The notes below the pieces were generated by a model, which saw only the letters and a list, made by a program, of their open reading frames with translations, had not been told where the DNA came from and made no database searches. Source: Gilichinskyi gelida (GTDB taxonomy: Bacteria > Acidobacteriota > Thermoanaerobaculia > Gp7-AA8). From it: DNA of 29,766 nt. Where the stretch lies: the NCBI GenBank assembly GCA_038040385.1, contig JBBPII010000025.1, positions 1-29,766 of the forward strand, in the 5' to 3' direction. Position numbers and translations under genes: made by a program. Of the stretch, positions 23,279 through 29,766 are shown piece by piece (positions within the stretch are counted from its first letter, which is position 1; each line of letters opens with the position of its first letter).

Positions 23279-24442
23279 TCAGATTTCCGGCGGCTCGTCT
23301 TCTGGATAGTAACGTTTCCGACGCGCGAACACCGAGGTAAGGCTCTGCTTCAGGGCATCTTGGTCGATCGAGTCCAGCGTCACGATCTCTTCCCGCTCCG
23401 AGAAGACGCGCCGTACCACGGTGCGATAAGCGTCCGCGGCCGCTGGCGCATCCTCTCTCGGGCCACGACGATCGACTGGCGGTTCCTGTCGCCGAACACG
23501 CATCGCAAGATGCAGTATTTTGTAAGGCCCACTTATCGAATCCCGCTCGAACTCATAGACGCCGATACCGGGTTTCGGATCGACATACCAGTCCGCTTCC
23601 ATGAGCGTGGCGGCGAGCATCTTCGGCATCGCAAGCTTGAAGAAGAGGTCGAAGTCTCTCCCTCGGATAGTGGGCACATCATCCGCGCCGGCGCGCTGTT
23701 GAAGCAGTTCTATCAGCTCGGCGTCAGCTGCCAGATTGGTGTTCAGGTTTCCTTCCAGCCGCGCCTTGTAATCGTCGCTCAGATTTGGCGGGCCAACCTG
23801 CGTGGTGAAGAACAAAGTGAAGCTGTCGAGATGCCCCGGCTTAGGCTGCGCCAACGGTCGGCATTGCCACGCGAAGACTTTCCGCAGCGCGTTGATGAGT
23901 CGACCCGGATATTCGTCCCGATCCTTGAAGAGGAACTCTTCAAGGTCTAGATTCACGACGTCAAAGGGAAACGACTGAATGAACTGTCGCCTCACGGCAA
24001 GCTGTCGTTGCTTTGCACGTGTCGCGAGCTCGTCGAGTTCGGTTTGAGACGGCTCCAGCGCTTCGAGCGTATCGACAAATGTCGCTTCCTGTGGATCATC
24101 AAGTAGGACGGTATCAACAAAGTCGCCCACAAACCCGATAGCTCCCGGGATGCGGCGCGTTGTCTCGGCGACCCGTTCGTCGTCCTTGTCGAAGAAATAG
24201 ATCGTGTCGAAGCGGCCGTTCTCAGAAGTCCTTATTACCTTCGCGAGATCGAGCATCAGCACATCAATTGCACCGACGGCGCAGAACGTGAAGTAGCGCA
24301 ACCGGCGCTTGTCTTTCTCGCTCTTAGCGTCGGCGCGGATCGCCTTGAGCTGCTCCTTCGCCATCGGCAGCCAGACATTCGCACGAACGTGATGTTTCAG
24401 GAGACATGTCTCATATTGAAATGCACCTGGCACGTTCACCAT
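23279..24442 (-). CDS. unrecognised cassette protein with a degenerate Rossmann-like N-terminal half
   Basis: A 387-aa protein I do not recognise. After a basic helical start, LRYFTFCAVGAIDVLMLDLAKVI looks like a first Rossmann strand and helix. FDTIYFFDKDDE is like strand 2 with acidic end residues, and AIGFVGDF like strand 3. This order recalls class I SAM methyltransferases, but the glycine loop GxGxG is missing. The middle is acidic and helical and the C-terminus is charged. There are no membrane segments or clear nuclease motifs. ATG 24442 overlaps the stop of the ATPase gene by 7 nt, so it is the third gene of a coupled operon. It may be the effector or specificity partner of the methyltransferase/ATPase pair, but this is inference. 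Confidence 0.85.
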   Translation of the reverse strand: MVNVPGAFQYETCLLKHHVRANVWLPMAKEQLKAIRADAKSEKDKRRLRYFTFCAVGAIDVLMLDLAKVIRTSENGRFDTIYFFDKDDERVAETTRRIPGAIGFVGDFVDTVLLDDPQEATFVDTLEALEPSQTELDELATRAKQRQLAVRRQFIQSFPFDVVNLDLEEFLFKDRDEYPGRLINALRKVFAWQCRPLAQPKPGHLDSFTLFFTTQVGPPNLSDDYKARLEGNLNTNLAADAELIELLQQRAGADDVPTIRGRDFDLFFKLAMPKMLAATLMEADWYVDPKPGIGVYEFERDSISGPYKILHLAMRVRRQEPPVDRRGPREDAPAAADAYRTVVRRVFSEREEIVTLDSIDQDALKQSLTSVFARRKRYYPEDEPPEI

Positions 24443-25959
24443 TCGGCAAGCAACTCCAGAAGCAGTTTCATGAATCGTTCGCGTTGCGCCTCTTTGCCGC
24501 GCTCGCGAAGCGCAACTTCGAAGACGGCCATGATAGCGCCTGCAAGGTCGCGATTCGTCTTTCGCGTCTTGATGTTTTCCGCGGCAGGAATGGTGACATC
24601 GAGCGACCGCGCGTGCTCGTCAACTCCTACTTCTTCTCCCTCCTCCGCTTCGCGTATCCGCACCGGCTTACCGACGGCATCCGTGAGAACGGCGCTCAGC
24701 GCGCTCGACCGCTTCTCCTTTCGCTCCTCCTCTTTCTTTGTCGACCGCACCTTGATGTTGCGGTAAACGCCAGGGAAGACATCTTCCTGCAGAACCTTGT
24801 GCACTGTTTCTTGGAGTGCTCGGAACTGTGGATGGAACCGGTTGAAGCTGTCGCGATCGATGTTGAGTGCGTCCTCTAACCCTTCGTCGACGAAGATCTC
24901 GCCGGTAAGCCACCGGCTGCGTGGACCTTCGTTGTAGCGGTAGTCCAGCATCGACGGATCATAGTAGCCGATAGCAACATTCTTGATACGTATCAAGACT
25001 CCGCGGAGCTCATCAGGTTTTAACTGCGCACCTTCCTGCACGACAATGTAACCATGAAAACGCAGGTCCCTTCCATAGATGAGTCGGTGTTCAGGATCTA
25101 TCCGGCGGACTGTGTAGCCGCCAGGATTTCGTTGCAAGTTGATGGGCTTCGCGAGGGTGATGTTGTCGACGACTAGTTTGAAGTCGTACGAGAGGAGCCG
25201 CTTGTGGTCTTCGGCGATGACACGCTCGGGGAGTGCGCGATCGCTGAGGTAGGGTATCGGACATGATGCTGCCAGCTCCCAAAGAAGACGCCAGTAGTCA
25301 CCGAGTTCCTGCAATGAATGAATGGATTGCGTGGTCTTGACACTCTTCGCCCAATCGAGCGATGGCTCTTTGAATTTCTCAAACGTCAGCGACTTTTGAA
25401 AGGAACGGGCAAATGTTGGATGCACATCATCGGCGATAATGCTGGTGCCATGGCGCGCGCTCGGCTTGTGGTCTACAAAGTCATACTCACCGACATCAAC
25501 CTCCCGACCTACTTCGGTTTCACTGACCAGCTGCGCGTCGTCCTGATCGAGACGCTCCTTTAGAAGGTCGTAGAGTCGCACGCGGGCCGTGAACGGTGCT
25601 CCCTTGCTTGGCGTGGAGGTGATGGTGAATGCACCGCAGATCTGCGCGATCCCCAGCATTCCGATGCCGAGCCGCCCGATCACTGGTCGGTCATTGATGA
25701 GAGCCAGCTGCGCCGGCCGCTTTTCGCTATACCCGATACCGCCTTCCATGAGGTCCCGAAATGCTTTTTTCGTGAAACCGTCGCCGTCATCGCGGACCGC
25801 GAGCTGAAGAAAGTGCGGGTAGTTGGTATCGATCCGTACAGTGTGCGCGTTCGCATCCCACGCATTACTGACCAACTCACGTAGCGCGCTCGCAGGGCTG
25901 CGGTACAGGCCTCGGCTGAGATGGGCGAGCGCCTTTTCGTGCACCTTGATTTTAGCCAT
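24436..25959 (-). CDS. MORC/Hsp90-like GHKL ATPase
   Basis: A 507-aa protein with a complete GHKL ATP site: the N box ALRELVSNAWDANA (Glu28, Asn32, Asp35), G1 box RDDGDGF (56-62) and G2 box IGRLGIGMLGIAQI (about 94-107). This matches the HATPase_c_3 group that includes Hsp90, MutL and MORC. A transducer-like region follows (about 200-350). The C-terminal part (from about 400) is rich in Lys, Glu and Arg, probably coiled. Prokaryotic MORC-like ATPases are known to sit in restriction-modification operons beside DNA methylases, which is the setting here. The start ATG 25959 lies 3 bp after the methyltransferase stop. DNA looping or ATP-gated control of an effector is possible but not shown. Confidence 0.9.
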   Translation of the reverse strand: MAKIKVHEKALAHLSRGLYRSPASALRELVSNAWDANAHTVRIDTNYPHFLQLAVRDDGDGFTKKAFRDLMEGGIGYSEKRPAQLALINDRPVIGRLGIGMLGIAQICGAFTITSTPSKGAPFTARVRLYDLLKERLDQDDAQLVSETEVGREVDVGEYDFVDHKPSARHGTSIIADDVHPTFARSFQKSLTFEKFKEPSLDWAKSVKTTQSIHSLQELGDYWRLLWELAASCPIPYLSDRALPERVIAEDHKRLLSYDFKLVVDNITLAKPINLQRNPGGYTVRRIDPEHRLIYGRDLRFHGYIVVQEGAQLKPDELRGVLIRIKNVAIGYYDPSMLDYRYNEGPRSRWLTGEIFVDEGLEDALNIDRDSFNRFHPQFRALQETVHKVLQEDVFPGVYRNIKVRSTKKEEERKEKRSSALSAVLTDAVGKPVRIREAEEGEEVGVDEHARSLDVTIPAAENIKTRKTNRDLAGAIMAVFEVALRERGKEAQRERFMKLLLELLAEW

Positions 25960-25962
25960 GCA

Positions 25963-27255
25963 TTACTCGGGCTTTCGTAGAATGAGGATGTTTTCGCGAA
26001 CATTCGACGCGGTCCTAGTTGACCAACGATTCCGCCAATGCTTCACGACGATCTTTTCGAACCCGATTTCTCTTGCGATGGACGCCAGGAGCCGCGCAGT
26101 CGGAATATGCATTTGCTGATAGGACGCTTGATCACCGACAACGAGTGCGCACGGTGCGCCAGGGGCGAGTAGTTCGTGTAGGCCTTCAAGGTGGCGCTTC
26201 ATTCCGCCGAAGTACTCGGTCACGACGTTTGGATAGTACCGGGCGAATCCGTGCTTCTTACCTGCGACGCGTTTGCGCAGCTCCGTAGCTAAAGCCTGGA
26301 TTCGGGCGTGGCCCGCCACGTGCTGTGAGTCTTTGTCGTCGTGATAGATGTTCTTCGTGTGGGAGCGAATCATCTTTCGTTTAATCGCGCGAAGCGATTC
26401 AACACCGGAGACGGCTTCCAAGAATGCAAGCTCCAATCGCGTGTTACGAGTATAATCATGCTCTGTGGGGTACGGCGGCGACGAGATAGCTGCTGCAAAG
26501 AAACCCTTCGACTTGGCGAGAACCGTCCCGCACTCACGGGCATCGCCTTGGATGACGGTAACAAGCGACGCTGGCAGCTGACGCACCTTCTCAATGTCGC
26601 TTGCCATCAGCTCGACTCGGCGAGCGAAGCCCTCAAGAACGTCGGAGTCTTTTTTCCTCGGTCCGCAATAGAGTTCGGGGCCGAATTTCACATTGCTGCT
26701 CACGCCCACGACTTCTGCGATGAGTGCGAGAAGCAGCGCGGCGCGGTAGGCCTCATTCGTCGGGAGTCTCCAGATTGCTGCTTTTGTTGCGATTGCCTTT
26801 CGGAGAGGTTCGTCGGAGATCCAGCCTCGGTCAATCATGCCCGACGCGGAAAGATAGTGGTACGTCGGATCGGTTGAAAGAAGCGTCGTCCTACGTAGCT
26901 GCTGTCGGTACAGCGTCCGAGTTTCAGCCAACAGTTCGCGAAGGCGCGCGGATTTGAGTCGCCAGTTCGTCTTGACGCGCGACGTGAAACAGCTCAGGGG
27001 ATTCGCATCCAGACCAACTGCATCGATTCCGCGCTTCATGCATTCAACCAGCGTGGTCCCACTCCCGCAGAACGCGTCCAGCACCGTCTCGCCAGGTTCA
27101 ACCTTGAATTCATCGAGGAGGTCCGCAACGAGATGATCGGAGAAGCCGAGAATCATCCGATACCAGTTATGCACCTCGCCGTTGAGCATGCTCTGAGGTG
27201 AGGGTTTCCGGGCGTCGGCTTCCGTCACTGTTCTCCCAACGTCCGACAGTCGCAC
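25963..27255 (-). CDS. DNA methyltransferase (amino-MTase, SPPY type)
   Basis: Site-specific DNA adenine-N6 or cytosine-N4 methyltransferase. Motif I is LDAFCGSGTTLVE (FCGSG at about residues 62-66) followed by GLDANPL, and motif IV is ISSPPYPTEHDYTR (about 257-270). SPPY with Ser first favours N4-cytosine but does not settle it. Motif I comes before motif IV with about 190 residues between. A DPxxTYHYLSASGMIDRGW stretch and a helical region lie in the gap. The frame opens at ATG 27315, but a sigma70-like promoter at 27297-27325 would start the RNA near 27290, so I prefer GTG 27255 (430 aa, AGAGG upstream); GTG 27228 is another option. First gene of the cassette. Confidence 0.9.
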   Translation of the reverse strand: MRLSDVGRTVTEADARKPSPQSMLNGEVHNWYRMILGFSDHLVADLLDEFKVEPGETVLDAFCGSGTTLVECMKRGIDAVGLDANPLSCFTSRVKTNWRLKSARLRELLAETRTLYRQQLRRTTLLSTDPTYHYLSASGMIDRGWISDEPLRKAIATKAAIWRLPTNEAYRAALLLALIAEVVGVSSNVKFGPELYCGPRKKDSDVLEGFARRVELMASDIEKVRQLPASLVTVIQGDARECGTVLAKSKGFFAAAISSPPYPTEHDYTRNTRLELAFLEAVSGVESLRAIKRKMIRSHTKNIYHDDKDSQHVAGHARIQALATELRKRVAGKKHGFARYYPNVVTEYFGGMKRHLEGLHELLAPGAPCALVVGDQASYQQMHIPTARLLASIAREIGFEKIVVKHWRNRWSTRTASNVRENILILRKPE

Positions 27256-27296
27256 ACACCTCTTCCGAACGCAAATTTGTGGCTGTTGGCCAGCTG

Positions 27297-27325
27297 AGTG
27301 TATCGCCGGAACCAAGTAATTTCAA
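27297..27325 (-). promoter_or_regulatory. sigma70-like promoter of the methyltransferase cassette
   Basis: On the minus strand TTGAAA (27320-27325) and TACACT (27297-27302) are separated by 17 bp. It is the only good promoter seen upstream of the three-gene cassette. Its position rules against the ATG at 27315 as the start codon. Confidence 0.7.
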
Positions 27326-27454
27326 GGAGTTACCGAATGATCGCGTGATGAGCAGTCTGTAGAATCGCGACGTTGAGTTCGTCCTCACCGCTCTCGACGC
27401 CGGCGGAACGACCGCAACGTCTCGTGAGGTCGCGCAGCGACGTGCCGGTTCTCT

Positions 27455-29575
27455 TCACTCCGTCGCCGAAGACGATGTAAGACCCTCGAGCTCCGTGAGG
27501 CCATGCAGTGCCTCGCGATGTTCCAGCGCCGCGAGAAACTGCGCCGGCGGCATGGGCTTTCCGAACAGAAAGCCCTGAAGCGAATCGCAGCCCATGTCGG
27601 TGAGAAACTCCTGCTGGGCCACCGTTTCGACCCCTTCCGCAACGATCTTGAGATCCAGCGTCCGGCCCAGAGCCACGATCGCGGCAACGATCGCCCGGTC
27701 CTCGGAGTCGTGCTCGAGGTTGCGAACAAATCCCCGATCGATCTTCAGTTCACTGGCCGGCAAGCGCTTGAGATAGAGCAGGCTCGAATAGCCGGTGCCG
27801 AAATCGTCGATGGCGATGCGGACGCCCATCTCATGCAGTTGCTGGAGAATGACTACGCTGGCGTCGGCATCGCGCATCGCTGTCGATTCCGTGATCTCCA
27901 GCGTCAGACAATGCGGGATCAGCCTGTGGCGCTCGAGTGTGGCCTGGACCGTCTGAATCAGAGCCGGATGTCCGAACTGCACCGGAGAGAGGTTGACCGC
28001 CATCGTCCAGTGATGGCGGCCGGCGTCGTGCCACACCCTCATCTGACGGCAGGCCTCGTCCAATACCCATTCGCCGATCGGCACGATCAGTCCCGTCTTC
28101 TCGGCCTGGGGAATGAAGTCGTCAGGCTGAATGAGACCACGCGACGGATGCTCCCACCGCACCAGCGCTTCCGCGCCAATCGCCGGGCCGTTCGGGGCCT
28201 CGAACTTCGGTTGGTAATACAGGATCAGTTCCCGGCGATCGATTGCCCGGCGCAAGTCCTGGATCAACTCGAGGTGCGCGTGCACATGAGAGTTCATGGA
28301 TGGGTCAAAGAAACAGAAGGAATCGCGCCCGAGCGACTTGGCGTGATACATGGCGGCATCGGCGTTGGTCAGCAGTTCGTGTTGATTCGAGCCATTCCCC
28401 GGGTACATGGCGATGCCGATGCTGACCGACATGCGCAACTCATGGCCGGCGATGTGAAAAGGCTCGCGGATGATGCGCAGTAGTTTCTCGGCCAGCGTGG
28501 CTGCATCCGTCGGCTCGCCGACGGATGCAAGGAAGACGAACTCATCTCCACCCACCCTGGAGATCGTGTCCTGCACCCGGATCCTCGGCCCGATCCGTTT
28601 TGCCGCTTCGACCAGCAACAGATCGCCGACGGTGTGACCGTAGGCGTCATTGACGGCCTTGAATCCGTCCAGGTCCAGAAACATCAGGGCAAATTGCCTC
28701 TTCTCACGATCGGCGCCGCCGATGGCATGCTTCAGACGCTCTTCCAGAAGGGCCCGATTGGGGAGCTTGGTCAGGTTGTCGTGCAGCGCCAGGTACGTCA
28801 GCTCCTCATTGGCCTCGGCCAGCGAGACCGCCAGCTTCGAAGTCCGCGACTCCAGACGCATGTCCAGCACTGAGATGGTCAAGGTAATGGCCAGGATCGC
28901 CATCGTCACGATGATGACCAGGAGCGCCAGCCATCCCGTATTGACTCCCGCCTTTGCCGCGCCGCAGATACTCCCGAGCGAAAACTGTGCGGCCGCCATC
29001 CCCGTGTAGTGCATGCCAACGATGGCAAAGCCCATCACCACGCCCGCGGCGGCACGGTACCGATGGACGCGCGACCCCGGACGGCGGAGATGAAAGGCGA
29101 TCCACAATGCCGCACCCGAGGCCACGATGGCGATGAGGATGGAGAGAATGAACAGAGAGGGGATGTAATGGATCAGCGGGATCATCCGCATCGCCGCCAT
29201 GCCCGTGTAGTGCATGGAGGCGATGCCGAGCCCCATCAGGATCGCGCCGAGAGTCAGCCGCGACCACGGCAGATTCTCCTGACAGACCAGCCACAACGCG
29301 AAAACCGAAGAGGCGATGGCGATCAGCAGCGATAGCAATGTGATGCCCGGGTCGTAGCCCAGCGGAATGGGAAGGCTGAAGGCCAGCATGCCGATGAAGT
29401 GCATCGACCAGATGCCGATCCCCATCGCGGACGCCCCACCGGCGAGCCACCAGCGAGCGGCACGTCCCTGGGCGGTCGTGATTCGCCCCGCCATGTCCAG
29501 CGCCGTGTAGGAGGCGAGGATCGCCACGAACAGCGAGGCTGCAACGAGCAGGAGGTTGTAGCTGCTCACGTACAC
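27455..29575 (-). CDS. MHYT-GGDEF-EAL cyclic-di-GMP enzyme
   Basis: A 706-aa inner-membrane signalling protein. The N-terminal MHYT sensor has seven membrane segments with three conserved motifs: MHFIGM (58), MHYTGM (121) and MHYTGM (188), thought to bind copper or sense gas. The GGDEF domain has an intact active site RVGGDEF (342-346) and an inhibitory I-site RVQD exactly five residues before it. The EAL domain has EALVRW (469-474), NLSPVQF, EITES, DDFGTGYSS, LKIDR and AEGVET, so the phosphodiesterase also looks active. Start GTG 29575; another in-frame GTG is at 29569. Base composition differs from the cassette next to it. The gene stands alone, with repeat C about 75 bp upstream. Confidence 0.95.
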   Translation of the reverse strand: MYVSSYNLLLVAASLFVAILASYTALDMAGRITTAQGRAARWWLAGGASAMGIGIWSMHFIGMLAFSLPIPLGYDPGITLLSLLIAIASSVFALWLVCQENLPWSRLTLGAILMGLGIASMHYTGMAAMRMIPLIHYIPSLFILSILIAIVASGAALWIAFHLRRPGSRVHRYRAAAGVVMGFAIVGMHYTGMAAAQFSLGSICGAAKAGVNTGWLALLVIIVTMAILAITLTISVLDMRLESRTSKLAVSLAEANEELTYLALHDNLTKLPNRALLEERLKHAIGGADREKRQFALMFLDLDGFKAVNDAYGHTVGDLLLVEAAKRIGPRIRVQDTISRVGGDEFVFLASVGEPTDAATLAEKLLRIIREPFHIAGHELRMSVSIGIAMYPGNGSNQHELLTNADAAMYHAKSLGRDSFCFFDPSMNSHVHAHLELIQDLRRAIDRRELILYYQPKFEAPNGPAIGAEALVRWEHPSRGLIQPDDFIPQAEKTGLIVPIGEWVLDEACRQMRVWHDAGRHHWTMAVNLSPVQFGHPALIQTVQATLERHRLIPHCLTLEITESTAMRDADASVVILQQLHEMGVRIAIDDFGTGYSSLLYLKRLPASELKIDRGFVRNLEHDSEDRAIVAAIVALGRTLDLKIVAEGVETVAQQEFLTDMGCDSLQGFLFGKPMPPAQFLAALEHREALHGLTELEGLTSSSATE

Positions 29576-29649
29576 AATTGATGGCTCCGCATGCCGCGCG
29601 CCGAAAAAGGACCCGCGGGATGATACTCCACCGAAGAATCACACCACGC

Positions 29650-29766
29650 GTCGTAGGGGCGCGCAGCAGCGCGCCCCCCCCCCCCCCCCGGGCCCGGCGC
29701 GCCGCCGCGCGCCCCCCCCCGGGAACAGCCCACCACGGGGGCCACGCCCCCCAGGGGCCAGCCCAC
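29650..29766. repeat. repeat C left arm running into poly-C and low-complexity sequence
   Basis: 29650-29676 is identical to 20374-20400, including the full 24-bp left arm of repeat C. It then runs into 16 consecutive C (29674-29689), GGGCCCGGCGCGCCGCC, a further run of 9 C (29712-29720), and a C/G-rich tail. No gene is supported here; the ORF predicted over it is only translated low complexity. Confidence 0.8.

Noticed and set aside
23006..27454. Integrative element with att sites at tRNA-Val
   Set aside because: The setting fits, but I found no integrase gene and no second copy of the tRNA 3' end in the window, so integration by tRNA targeting is unproven.

Overview
The window looks like a piece of an Acidobacteriota chromosome. 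The evidence is a partial 16S rRNA gene with an acidobacterial look, a large carboxypeptidase-regulatory-domain TonB-dependent (Oar-like) receptor, a secreted protein of the VWFA-related acidobacterial type, an M64 metallopeptidase, menaquinone rather than ubiquinone biosynthesis, and high G+C. A deeper placement (Thermoanaerobaculia or Holophagae-like) is only an impression from the 16S text. The window starts inside 16S and ends in a palindromic repeat that runs into poly-C, so both edges look like assembly breaks.

Layout. 1-1349: 5' part of 16S rRNA (minus strand) with its leader and two tandem promoters. 1540-5121: menB-menA-menC-menE, minus strand, tightly packed and reading toward rrn. 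5150-9791: thrA-thrB-thrC, plus strand, joined by 4-nt start/stop overlaps; thrA is a fused aspartokinase/homoserine dehydrogenase. 9736-13391: a small lipoprotein and the TonB-dependent receptor, minus strand, with a clear terminator and an operator-like promoter. 13552-16705: menF-menD-menH, minus strand. 16765-17508: ubiE/menG, divergent from menF. Together the men genes cover chorismate to menaquinone except a dedicated DHNA-CoA thioesterase. 17432-23015: a wHTH regulator with a palindromic operator, M64 peptidase, VWA protein, two small membrane proteins, a metallo-beta-lactamase-fold hydrolase and a PF06475-type protein whose stop codon lies inside tRNA-Val(CAC).

23279-27255: a three-gene minus-strand cassette of visibly lower G+C just downstream of the tRNA: a DNA methyltransferase, a MORC/GHKL-type ATPase and an unrecognised protein with a degenerate Rossmann-like start. 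It has its own sigma70-like promoter and is the best candidate for an undescribed defence or restriction-like system. 27455-29575: an MHYT-GGDEF-EAL cyclic-di-GMP protein.

The second unusual theme is a set of at least six unrelated palindromic repeat families. They sit in intergenic gaps and also inside conserved genes (menD three times, menH, thrB, the MBL hydrolase, and the 5' end of ubiE), where they stay open in frame and add peptide segments, much like Rickettsia palindromic elements. Several genes also have a -10-like hexamer 6-8 nt before the start codon, suggesting leaderless transcription.
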